DNA of 64,000 nucleotides, taken from NCBI GenBank assembly GCA_037954235.1, contig JBBMOA010000006.1, positions 21,334,041-21,398,040 on the forward strand, written 5' to 3'. The position numbers and the translations under genes are program-made. The notes beneath the pieces were generated by a model. That model was not told the origin of the DNA. It saw only the letters and a list, made by a program, of their open reading frames with translations, and did not search any database. This document shows positions 1 through 14,950 of this stretch, in pieces (within the stretch, counting starts at the first letter, position 1; each line of letters begins with the position of its first letter). Source of the stretch: Aulostomus chinensis (Eukaryota; Chordata; Actinopteri; Syngnathiformes; Aulostomidae).

Positions 1-214
1 TCATTGCGTGCATCGCAATGTTGTCTCTTTTGCAAAGCAAACAAACTCAGCGCAGATTGGAAAATGTCCTAGCTCTAAGGCAGCAAAGGAGGATGGAGTT
101 TTTGGCTAGTCTGGAAGGGAGCCGAAGACGCTACAGGCAAAGCCTGACAGGTGGCACAGTGACAAAATCAGGATGCGTCAGGAAGATCGCGTGAAACCTG
201 AGACGAGGCGGGTT
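1..214 (+). other. Unassigned left-edge sequence, short basic open frame
   Basis: The frame starting at base 3 is open from the window edge to a stop near 190. It is rich in Arg and Gln, with a possible Met at 18. Its left end lies outside the window, so it could be the end of a coding exon or of a transposon ORF. I do not recognise the peptide, and an open frame this short can arise by chance. Confidence 0.2.
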
Positions 215-368
215 GCCTTTTTCACACTGAAGGCGAGCCGAGCCAAGCCCCTAAACACCTGGGTTGCTTGGCGAGTCGGTCGATGCGGGTCGAAATGCCG
301 AGTTGACCCTTTCAGAGTGCCGAAAAACCCGCGTTGACCCGCATTTTTGTGCAGTGTGAAAGGGGTAA
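215..368. mobile_element. Possible short TIR element (MITE)
   Basis: An inverted pair bounds about 150 bp of unusually GC-rich sequence: TTTCACACTG near 221-231 and its complement CAGTGTGAAA near 352-361. The interior holds repeated CGGGT/GACCC words. This form is common for non-autonomous DNA transposons in fish. No target-site duplication could be fixed, because the right flank runs straight into SINE sequence. The family is not assigned. Confidence 0.4.
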
Positions 369-590
369 TATAGACAGACAACCATTTGCTCTCACAGCCA
401 CACCTGTGGTCAATTTACATCGTCCCCTCTTCCATGTCTTTGGACTTTGGGAGGAAGCTGGAGCAACTGGAGAGAAAATGCAGGCACAGGGAGAACATGC
501 AAACTTTATACAGAAAGAACCCTGCTCGAGCAGGTCAAACCCAGAAACTTCTTGCAGTGCCAACCACTGCACCACTGTGCTGCCCCATTT
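369..590 (-). mobile_element. tRNA-headed SINE type A, 3'-truncated
   Basis: Read on the minus strand this starts at 590 with the head shared by the other type A copies in the window (4926, 20099, 25438, 39980, 55334): a pol III A-box-like word around a GTGGTT core, then a B-box-like word. The body contains the family's conserved gcatgttctcc and ccaaagacatg words. Sequence stops at the TTGTCTGTCT word of the body, so the tail with (ATGG)n is missing. The short TIR element abuts the break. No flanking duplication is visible. Confidence 0.75.
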
Positions 591-2823
591 TATGCTATAG
601 AATCATTTATGCAGCTGCATAACTGAAATATGACCTTGCTTCTTCTCAGCAATTTAGATTCTTTCAAATATAAAATCTAATAAATGGCGCTTCAAGGTTT
701 AGTACAATTGTCATATTATACATTCTTGGGATTGCAGAATACTGACCAAAAATTTTAATCTTCAAAAAAATCTTATTTTAAAAATTATTTCCATGCTTAA
801 GGCCAAAATGATAATGAAAGACAAAAGTTTAATCTATTTGTAAATTGCAGAATATGGCAACCCAAATGGGATGTCTTCGATGATGAATTCCAAACAAAGT
901 AACTTTATTTTTCTTTTTTTCTTAATTTTCTGTCCTGTGACCCTCAGACATATTTTAGAACTCTCATACAGTATATCAAACTATGGTAAATAAAATCTTT
1001 GTTTTCTGTATTAGATACTATGAGGGGAATGACAACTCTCATTATGAAATCATACGAAACAATTCTATTGGCTGCAAAATATTTACCTAGTCTTTAATCT
1101 ACTCAAGTAGTGGATTTGAAGATTGGTTGCTTTTTGTGTTTATTCAGTTATATTAAGCCTAATTACTTGTATTAAATCTTCAAACCAAAGGAAAATAAGT
1201 AAGAAATACATTTAATTTAAAAATATGACATAAAAAACACATGACACACTGTAACAAAACACATACTCAGTTTATGATGATGCAGCAGATGATGATGTTG
1301 GCATGACTGAATTTAAATATAACAAGTTCAGTAGACTGTGGAAATACATTGTTTTCATTGTATTTTTCTGTCTCAGTTGAGAAGTATTGTTTTGTAAATC
1401 CTCAGGAATGGTATTTTTTAACAGATAATCCATGGATTTGGATGCTTCACTTGAGTTCCGATTGTCATATGTAGAACTGGATGTGGAACTGTTTACATCC
1501 CGATTATGGACACATTCACACAAAAGAGAGCACTTCACTGTCAGTTGATTTCAAACAAATAAAAAGCTCAGGGAATCATTCAAACAGGCAGCCAATGACC
1601 CTCTAACATTCATCCCCTTTGACACAAGCTCTGACATTATCCATAAAAATAACACTAATCCCCTCTAAATAATCCTAATCCTGTTCAAAGATAGAAAAAA
1701 GTAGAATAAATCCTTGAATAAAGATACATCTGTCAGTTGGGAGTGGGGGTGCTGCCATTTTAACAGAGCTGCTGTGGTGGATTTGTGTCCCCCAGAGTGG
1801 AACAATTGGGTGAACAACTCCCTGATGGCCCATATTCAGCCTCAAAGCCATGTGGCACAACAAAGCCTGTTCATCCTCATCTCACTCTCCCAGCAGTGCA
1901 TTGTTAACACTCTGCAAGTCTCTGTTTTGACTTTGTGACCCCTCTGTCTGGTGGCAGTAGAACCACACTATTACCATCCCTAAAGAGAGACCAAACAGAC
2001 AGCTGAAAACACACTTCTGGCACAGTTGAATTTGGCTGTGATGTCCTTAGGTATCTAAACAATAGCATAACAAATTTTTGGATACAATTTCAGAAAATGA
2101 GAATTCCTGCACTTTTGCAACATTTGCTCCTATTGCTCCATTAGGAATTTTTTAATTGAAGATTATCTCTCCTCCAGAGCCAGACACCCTTTAATTTCTT
2201 CATTTATTTTGTCCATATTTTACTTTGAGACTAAAAATCCTGATTGGATATCGTCATTTGTTAGTAAACAGCAATCTAAAGTTTCTGCTTCCATGTACAT
2301 CAGTCACTTTGAACGGCATATTTTGCCCTCCACTCACATTTACTTATTACACTGCATCAATTCCCCCTCAGCTCAGAAAAAAACATCTCTTTGTGTCTTT
2401 CTTGAGAAATTGCTTATTTTTCGGAAGAAGTTCAGGGTTCACTACAGCCCAAATTATTCAGAAAATGCATTTCCATTGTCACCTGAAGTGCATCAGTTGT
2501 GAAATTTTTTTTCTTTGAAATTTGCCATTTCCACCATCCACCTTTTCCAATGTAATATGTGTGCATTCAAGTACATCAATAACTGAGGACGTATGGCTAG
2601 CATATATTTACCTGTTAATGGGAAACTGTTGATGGTCTTTTTTTTTCAGAAACGACCATTGAGTGGGTTTATATTGTGTTGTGTAATTACCGCACCATTT
2701 AAAAAAAATAATTAAAACGAGCTGCCTCATAGGCATTGGGGGGGGGGGGCTGGGACACTGTTTAGTGTGTATTTTTACTGTTTTTAGAGCTGCTAATGTG
2801 ATGCTCTGCCGAGCAAACATAAT
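591..2823. other. AT-rich intergenic DNA
   Basis: No supported gene. The longest frames are below 100 codons, overlap one another in several frames and resemble nothing known. A minus-strand frame at 1272-1538 follows a cag that could be a splice acceptor, but nothing else supports an exon. A run of 12 G lies near 2739-2750. Confidence 0.6.
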
Positions 2824-2939
2824 AGGGTCTTCGCCTGAAGTACCTTCAGGCTCAGGCCCTAAAAATAATCAGACATCATGTAATTAATATCAACTTACTT
2901 TCTTTTTAGGGCCTGAGCCCCAAAGGGGGCGAAGATCCC
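2824..2939. repeat. Inverted repeat, two head-to-head copies of a repeat end
   Basis: The left arm (2824-2865) and right arm (2903-2939) are reverse complements over most of their length. They share TTTTTAGGGCCTGAGCC and GGCGAAGA, and are separated by about 37 AT-rich bases. The right arm reads directly into the repeat that follows. The left arm therefore looks like a second, inverted and truncated copy of that repeat's start, or a fold-back end. Confidence 0.7.
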
Positions 2940-3600
2940 ATCGTATCTATTCCGTTTCTTTATTTTCTTTCTTTCATTCTTTCTTCCTTTCTTTCTTCTC
3001 TCTTTCTTATTCTGTCACTTTAGACCTCAATGTGACCCTCTGAACATGTTCAAAACACTCACCAAATTTGGCACGCATATTCGATCTGGTGAAAAATATG
3101 ATAAAATGTAAAAATTAACCCCCGAAGTGCCAAAATGTGCTCCACAGTGCGACCTAGGAATGTCAAAGAGACATTGAACCAAAACTTAATTATTCATCTC
3201 ATCAAAACCTGTAAATCATATGCTAACACCCTTGACCTAAATCCAACAGGAAGTCCACAATATGCACAAGAAAGTACGACTTTGTGCCAATTTTGGACAC
3301 CAAACATAGGCTATCTCCTAGGACGTTAATGATATTGCCTTCAAACTATAATACATGACTTATGATACTGTGCTGAATAAAAGTTGTTAAAAGCTTTGTA
3401 ATAAATCAAACAGTTTGGATTCTGTAAGCCCCGAAATTTGCTGTGCCACTATACACCTTATTATGTAAACCAATGGGGAGGCGATCTCTGGACATATATT
3501 TTGTGTCAAACTGAGGCTTCTGATTGTCTAAGCTATAAGCCTGACCAATTTCCAACCTGTGTCACTGGATTCAGGACAAATTTTCCTACTAAATTGTGAA
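2903..3600 (+). repeat. Dispersed fish repeat, family unassigned
   Basis: The sequence begins TAGGGCCTGAGCC, passes through a pyrimidine-rich TTTCTTTC stretch, then contains words such as ACTCACCAAATTTGGCAC. These words recur in a dispersed repeat I know from many teleost genomes but cannot name with confidence. No convincing ORF is present; the 64-codon frame at 3135 is probably chance. The right boundary is uncertain. Confidence 0.45.
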
Positions 3601-4912
3601 TTCTAATGAAAGATTTGGCCTATGTCATGGGTTTTATGAAGCTATTTCACAAGAAGAATACTCTAAAATCCTCATCAAACTGATAGGGCAAAGGAGGGAA
3701 GGGGGGTTGGTAAAGTCAGAGCAATCAGCCCAAGTCTGAAAACATCTTCGTGCCTGTGACAGAAGCCCTTCGATTGCTCTGCACCCTGATGCCCATTCAA
3801 CACTGCTTGCAGCTTTAATTTGGTGCTTTCTTCTGCATCCATGTAGAAGCTGAAATATATGTAGTTGAAAGCTTAAAAACAAACAAACAACAAAAACAAA
3901 CAAACAAAAACTGTGTGTGGACCATTGTTTGGGACAGAGAAAACTCCTGCCACAACTTAAAAATTACGTGGGAAACAGACTAACTGGCATTGAAAACTAA
4001 TGCCAAAAATCAACACTTCTTCTCTTTTAATCGCATCAGATTGGTTTTGTTTTTTTAAATATCCTGAAATTTGAAGTACTATACCTTCAAAGCTATTATC
4101 CAATATTCTTGTCAGATCCAGTATCCAACAATTGATTACTCTAAATTGTACAGGGCCTTGGGAGGAGAGGATGTAGTATTTTCCACGAGAGAGATCTTTA
4201 TAACTATAAAGCTCTTATTCAAGAATGAACGGAATGGATGGAAGGCATAACTGTATAGGCAGATGCACTTTCAATAATTCTCACATTGAAAACTAAAGAA
4301 TGCCTCAGATTAATTGCTGCATGTCTAATCTGTTCCAGTCATTAGACTAATTTAAACTGTTGAATTTCAGAGGTTATAATATGATTAAAAAAACAATAGT
4401 TAAAGGACTACATAGCATTTATTTGGATGTAAGAAAATTACATTACCATAACAATGCTGTTGTTATGCTGTCCACATACTGTCCCTACATCATAAACTAT
4501 TATGTACCATCTTTTTCCACAATGACAGGTTGATTTTCTCATGTAATCCAATGAGAGTCTTTGATGTCAGATTTCAAAGGGACACTGTGGAGTAGAATGA
4601 AATGATCATTCCTATGTGTCTCCACAAACTTTATAGATCAGTATCTAAAAACATAAATTTTGGGATGTATAATAACTAAATGGTTGCAATTGTGAGCATT
4701 CTAGTGGACAGTTTGAACAAAAGATTCCAGACAAGATAAAATAAGCCTTGCAATAATAGCAATGCACAGGTCTTTAACATTCTGGAACAAATCAACAAGC
4801 TTGACAGGGGTCAGTTTACACCACTCTTAATTTCCCTGCAACTGTTTTGATGCATTGCAAATCTTTGCTCTACAATTGCCACAAAAGAACGCTGCACTAT
4901 ATTTTACATATT
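3601..4912. other. Intergenic DNA, no gene seen
   Basis: AT-rich sequence with an (AAAC)n-like stretch at about 3877-3909. The minus-strand 89-codon frame that overlaps it is a product of low-complexity sequence. Nothing else is supported. Confidence 0.6.
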
Positions 4913-4925
4913 GATTGTCAAGCAA

Positions 4926-5295
4926 GGGTGGTTCAGTGGTTAGCACTGTTGCCTCACAGCAAGAAGTTTCCCGGTTTGAGTCCTGGCTCAGGCACGGGAT
5001 CTTTCTGTTTGGAGTCTTCATGTTCTCCCTGTGTCTGTGTGGGTTCTCTCCAGGTACTTCAGCTTCTTCCCACCATCCAAAGACATGCAACTGGGCACGA
5101 GGCTGACTGATACTCTAAATTGACCATAGGTATGAATGTGAGTATGAATGGTTGTCTGTCTGTATATGTTGGCCCTGCGATGGACTGGCGACCTGTCAAG
5201 GGAGTACCCCGCCTCTCACCTGTAGCCGCTGGGATAGGCTCCAGCCCCCCGCAACCCTTAATAGGAATAAGTGGAAGAGGATGGATGGATGGATG
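4926..5295 (+). mobile_element. SINE type A, full length, with 13-bp TSD
   Basis: A complete tRNA-headed SINE of 370 bp. The head has an A-box-like word (ggttcagtggttagcactg) and a B-box-like word, with the CCTCACAGCAAGAAG word between them. The body has the conserved family words and the 3' end has TGGGATAGGCTCCAGCC followed by (GGAT)n. The direct repeat GATTGTCAAGCAA flanks it at 4913-4925 and 5296-5308. This is decisive for insertion by retroposition. Open frames across it in both strands are shadows. Confidence 0.92.
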
Positions 5296-5308
5296 GATTG
5301 TCAAGCAA

Positions 5309-5691
5309 ATTTTAAGTGAATTGTGGAAATGTTGGAAAAAGGGACGTTAGTGCTAGTATTTTTGTCAATTGGTTCGGAGCATATAAAAAAGGTTATTTAA
5401 TGCTGCCAGATTGGGGTATAGGCAATGTTAAACATGGCTGTGACTGTAGCAAGCAACAGTCGAAGAAGAGTTATCAATCATGAAAAATGGTGAGAGCTCT
5501 TGAGGAATTAACATTAGTTGGATAAGTTGGAATTGGACCTTTTAGTTTGCAGCAATTGCAATATTTGTTTTGTTTGTATAGATGTTTGTTTTGTTTGTGG
5601 GTTGTTGTTTTTTTCAAATTTTACTGTGTCAACAGCATCAGCTTAATAATGGGTTATGCACATCAAATTTCACTAATGGAAATGGCTATTG
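5309..5691. other. Intergenic DNA, no gene seen
   Basis: T-rich sequence with short TTTG runs. No feature supported. Confidence 0.6.
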
Positions 5692-5794
5692 GTTTGCAGA
5701 ATCACAGTGTCTTACTCAAGGACATCTCAACATGGCCTCTGGATGAGCCTTCCAGTTACCATTCTACCCTCTCTATCTCCTGAACCACCCCAAA
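5692..5794 (-). mobile_element. SINE head fragment
   Basis: On the minus strand this reads a tRNA-like head (GGTTCAGGAGATAGAGAGG) followed by GAGATGTCCTTGAGTAAGACACTG. The second word matches the start of the body in the type B SINE at 50974 and the type C SINE at 22081. Only about 100 bp remain, with no tail or TSD. It could be a type B/C relative with a different head sequence. Confidence 0.6.
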
Positions 5795-9541
<3,747 letters not shown>

Positions 9542-9571
9542 ATATATATATATATATGTGTGTGTGTATAT
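9542..9571. repeat. Short (TA)n(TG)n microsatellite
   Basis: About eight TA units followed by five TG units and a TATATA end. Confidence 0.85.
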
Positions 9572-11964
9572 AAAATTTGTAGTAGGAGTAATAGTAGTCG
9601 TTTTCATGATAAACCTTGGAGCAATCAGTTAACTGCATAGAATTAATTGTTGTCATTTTCTGCAAGGAAAAATAAACTGGATAAATGACTTAAGAACTAT
9701 CAGCGAATATTGTATTTGATTCTGCTTAACACACCATTAAATGTTAATCAATATCCTCTTGCTTTCTGCTGAAAATCTTATGAAAACTTTGTGTTTTATT
9801 TGATTGAGTTTTCATCATCAGTAAAACAGCTTATAAAACTGTTGCTGTAGAACTGTTTGTGCTCCACGAAATCATATTAGGGTATTGTCATTACAATTTA
9901 GGAGATTTGTCATTACAATTTAGGAGATTTAACTAAAATGCTACATTCTTCACAAAGTTCATAAGAATCTTACAGACTCTCATCACTGACCATGTTGCTG
10001 GATCAAGGGTAAGAGGTATGTGAGCAGGTCTTATCATATGACATTGTTTTTATTATCTTCAATTCATTTTTATATTTCATATTTGTAGTTAGACAGCATA
10101 ACCACTAGGGGACACCCTGAGATCGCCTCTCTTTTTTATTTTTAAAATGTTAAGGGTTATATTAATGTTAAGGTTTATTACGTGTAGTATTATCTGTATG
10201 CCAGTGCTATACATAGAATTATAACAGAAGATAATTGTATTCTACACCACTGATATACACAGGTGCGAGCTTCATTTGAAAACCATAACATTTTCTTCGA
10301 TGATCCCTGAAAAACAAATTTAGATAATGATGGTACATCAATTGTGTTGCATGACAGCAACTACTTACAGAGTTTGCTCATCAATCTCCCATCAGACCTT
10401 ACATGATCACAGGGAAAATAACAGATCCAGTAAATTTGCAATGCCTTTGTCCAACAGGTCTCCCCTTGACATAGCAAAGTGGAATAAACTCTTCTCACCT
10501 TTCAACAGGTTAGAGGCATCCAAGTTATAACTGTCAAAAGACATATGAAGTTGAATGTGCTTCAACCCTCTGTCCCTGACTTTCTTTTATCTCATCATTG
10601 CTATATGAGAGAAAGGGATTGACTTGCAGACTATCGTTAATATTCAATGTGTTTGCTCTTAGATGCACCTAATAAAAATGTATTCAACCTCCCAAGCAGT
10701 GATTCTTTTGCATTATTTGCACAAATTTGAAATTTCCTGGATGCGTATGAGACAAAATTAGCAAAACAGTGAGAGATCTATTTGAAATGAATGCATATAA
10801 TTTACCCTTCAGTACCATCAAATAGTACCATTGAAGGAGAGCTGTCAAGTAACCTTGCACCTTTATGTCTGTTTATTTGTCCACCAAGAACATAGCAAGC
10901 AAACAGACGAACAAACAACAAAAAAACTAACTAAAATATCTATGTCAGATTACCATTTAAAACAAACTATAAAAATTTCCAAACAAGCTCTGATATACAG
11001 GGCTTTCCAGCCAAATACATCCCTGTACAGGTCATCTCTGCAACATCTTACAATGTGCCAGCAAGGTTAATTTTCATTGTCATGAAATACAGAGATAGAA
11101 AAAGGTTACGTCTGACAAACGCATGAGTTGTGGAAATTAAAGCAGCGTATTTATGCAGGAATCTGTGCATGCAGGGTGCTTCAGGCGCTTAAGCTCTCCC
11201 AATCCCTTTTCCATTCTCTGAATGCAATGCATATAAAGCAATCCATTAGTCTTAGCTTTGCCAGAGATTTTAAGTGGACACCTGTCCATTAAGACCATCG
11301 TTTCGGCAGCAGCTCATCTCTAAAATTATTTGCCCTGAATTAAATTCTCCCAAATGTAATGGAATGCATATTTATAATATTTTCCCCCAATTTTTGCCAC
11401 CCACAACTGTCCATCACTTAAGAATGAGTGTCTTTTTCAGATTAATATTTTTGCTCCATACTCATCACTGCACAGTGACTGCCTGGATCTGAGCTGTAGC
11501 TTCAACAGGTTTTACACAAAGTGAGTGTGATGTGTATTCTTTAAGCCAGTTCTTACAGACAAAAAGACACAAAATGAACAGATAGACCACATCCAAATAT
11601 GATAAAGAACAATATGTAACAGGTCTTAATATGGAGGTGTTAAATGTATGGATTAATATGGCATGTGTATGCCATGTGTCATCTTTCTTGCTTTTTTCTG
11701 TACTGCTTTGTCATGTAATGCAAGGTCTCATTTTAGAATAAGGCCATTTATTCAGACATGCACATATCTAAAGTGGTCTTCTTAATTGAATCTTCAATGG
11801 TTTTCAACACACCATGAATATTATGTGTTCTCTGGATATGGGAACAATGAAAAATTAGGTCAGTCAAAAATGGTATGGCGAGATGAATATAGTTTCAGTT
11901 TTTAACAAAAATAGATATTTCTTGTATCACAGCTGCTAAAAATAACAAGTCACACAGTTTTTAA
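9572..11964. other. Intergenic DNA with one short tandem duplication
   Basis: A 22-bp unit (TGTCATTACAATTTAGGAGA plus TT) occurs twice in tandem at about 9886-9929. Otherwise this is AT-rich single-copy-looking sequence without a supported gene. Confidence 0.6.

Positions 11965-11992
<28 letters not shown>
11965..11992. repeat. (GT)14 microsatellite
   Basis: Fourteen perfect GT units, followed by GTATGTGTG. Confidence 0.9.
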
Positions 11993-12000
<8 letters not shown>

Positions 12001-14880
12001 TGTCAGTGTACGCAGTGTTTTAGCTGAGAAGAAAGTATATGTCATTAGTAGGTTTGAAGATTTAATAGCCAATTTTTTTCCTCACATCTAAATTTGAAAA
12101 AGATAAGAATGTTATCTATGTGATCATCATGATGTATGATGGTCTTCCATACATAAGACCAGGCAGAGAACAGATACCATGATATGGAGGTAAAGCAAAT
12201 AATGAAATTGAAATCAATTCTCATCAGGGAATTCTTCAAAGTGAACATTATGTTCATTGTCAGACTATTGATTTGTTTCTCCTCTGGTTGATAGTTTTGT
12301 CAGTTTTCTGTTTACAAGAAAGAAAACAATTTGAACAATTCAAATGAAATATAAGCAATGATGCATTGTGGAGGACAAAGGACAAACCCACTTACTCATT
12401 GGTAAGATCTGGATCAAAGAATAGATCAGTTTTTTTCTGTCTCTCTTTAACATTTTGTATTTGATATTTTAATTACAGTACATGGATAAATATAAAATAT
12501 AATAAATTATATATTTTCAGGCATTTTTCTCAAATGTTAGGAAATATATGGTTATGATGCTGACATGATGCACTGATTCCTTGCATGATTTATTTTTTTT
12601 ATTAATGGACATTATTTTTGTGTCACTTAAATCAGGGAGGAGGTTTTCTCTGATGCCATGTTAGCAATTTTGATACATTAATGTATGGGAAAATCATGGC
12701 TGCCTGGAAGCCGGCAAAACACATTAAACAATTTTAAAATCCCCAAGCAAATCATTCCTTTTACTTTTTCTTTTTCTTATTCAAATGAATAAATCATTTC
12801 AAAAAATTCAACTTGGGTGAATCTGTTTGCTTCTTTATTTCAACACATTACATAAAAATTGTCATAAACAAGCTTGCTGTTAGATCTGGCCGGCTGCCTT
12901 GATACTGTTTGACTTGAGATCAAAATGAGTGGAGAGAGATGTGTTTATGTGTGTAAGTACAGATCAACTGATACTTTGCATATTGATCAATAAAAAAAAT
13001 ATAAACACTCACAACCTCATCTCAACAGCACTGGTGTCACCTTACCGGCATCTAAATCAGATGGGTGTGGCCATGGCAGCGATAAGATCGAAGCCCTCCT
13101 GGTTCCTCCTCATTCTGCAGGGTTTTCCTGCAAGCACATTATGGCAATGAGTTTGAGGCTTAAACGGACAGTGTGTCAGCCCAGTGCCAGGGGCGTAAGC
13201 CCCAGTCATTCCATCAAGCCTGAAATTAATTAAACAAAGCTCAGCCTCAATCAGGAGAGTGCTAGGCTACTCTGAATGCTAGAGAATAAAAGGTATTTTT
13301 TCATGAATGCAAGCCTAAATTCTGTAAGTATCTTATTTTCCCTCATGATTTATATCACACAAAGAAGCAGCATTTTGATACTTTTGTAATTCAATGTAGA
13401 TTTACTAATGTAAAAGGACATGACATAACAAGCACACTGACCTCACTGAACCTGCATGACCCCACAATATAAACAATGCCAATAAAAATCAATTGGGATC
13501 CTTTCATGGTGGACACACTAATCCTTTTGCCAAGGTGGGCACCCAAAAATACCTTAATCAACAGCTCATTGCTATGGGAATAAACAATAGTTAATTTTGT
13601 TTTGTGTTTTCAAAAACTTGATTTTGTCTTTATTCACTGAAAACAGCTTTTTTTGCATGGAATTTCCTATTGGAAAATAATATTCTAAGATGTCTTAATA
13701 TTGTTTACTTTACTGTTAAGTTTAGGAAAAAAAAAGCCACCTTTAATCTTATGAAAACAGTGGTTTGATTAAAAAGTTCTGAAATACAACAATGTTGACT
13801 CCCACAGCAAAGTTGGATGTTTGTTACTAAGATCCCAGTGACAGAGATGGAGAATTTCTTGAGTTTTAAAAACCATAAACACTGTGGATTGCATGACATG
13901 GTTGCACTAGGACATGTATGTGTCCTCCATGAAAAATATTCCTGATTGATTTCCACTGGCATTGTTTCTGTGGTATTGTCATGCAATTTTAGGTAATTGC
14001 GTGCCACCACTATAGAATGCATTGTTAAGGAACATTGTTATGGAAATTGTTATTGGCATTTCATATATTTTCAGTGAAATTGCCAAATTGACATTTACCA
14101 TTAAGTTTCTGTCATGATTTCTGATTGGAATTTATTTATTTATTTATTTTTAATTTGCCCATTTCAAAAAAGCAGAATCAAAATAAATCTGACACAAGAA
14201 ATAAAGTGACTTAAATAGATTTTTTTCAAATTAACTCTTTCTCATGATCCCCACCTCTGTTTGTAGATTTGAAGACATTAACATTGTAAAATGTAACATA
14301 TTTTGAATAAGAAAAGATAAGCGGCCAACTACCAAATTTTCTACTAACAGATTACACAGATTAGTGGATTAATTTACACATCTTCTGCTGCAACAATCCA
14401 CTGCAAGGCTATGCAATGAATGCTATGAAGAAATAAATGTTCAGGCTTGACATCTGGAAACACAACATTGAAAGAGAGACTGTGAAATCCATGGTTTTAG
14501 CCATTTTTCCAGTGAACTGCTCACGAGCCTAAAAGTAAGAGTAAGGGCTGGGAATGGGGGTTCTGGTGGCAGAGGGGGATTTGATGGATAGTTGCCAAGC
14601 ATGGGGCCTGAACGCCTCACAATCCAGGTATAATTAACAGCAGCTATCTAATAGAGTGGTGGCTGCCAGCAGCGAGCAGAGGGGGAGGCTCAAGCTGTCT
14701 GGCCTGGGAGGGATTGCAGCTTTGTAGCCTCTGCAGGATTTGTTTCACCTCTTTGTCTGCTCAGTCTAAGTGGCCTGACAGGCAAAATGTCTCCCGACCT
14801 GGCATTGTTATCCAGCTGAAATGGACTTGGTCCAATCGCATGACAACGCAGTCTCAGTTCAAATAACCCTCTCTCTCTTT

Positions 14881-14881
<1 letters not shown>
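11993..14881. other. Intergenic DNA, no gene seen
   Basis: No supported coding region. The minus-strand 105-codon frame at 13705-14022 has no recognisable domain. The stretch at about 14520-14820 is GC-richer, purine-rich and free of repeats, so it is a possible conserved non-coding block; that is conjecture from composition alone. Confidence 0.5.

Positions 14882-14947
<66 letters not shown>
14882..14947. repeat. (CT)33 microsatellite
   Basis: A perfect CT array with a short imperfect CTCTCTCTTTG lead-in at 14870-14881. It creates the serine/leucine frame that spans it. Confidence 0.95.

Positions 14948-14950
<3 letters not shown>

Noticed and set aside
1272..1538. 88-codon minus-strand frame after a CAG, considered as a terminal exon
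   Set aside because: Ser/Asn-rich peptide without recognisable family, no partner exon and no convincing downstream polyadenylation site.
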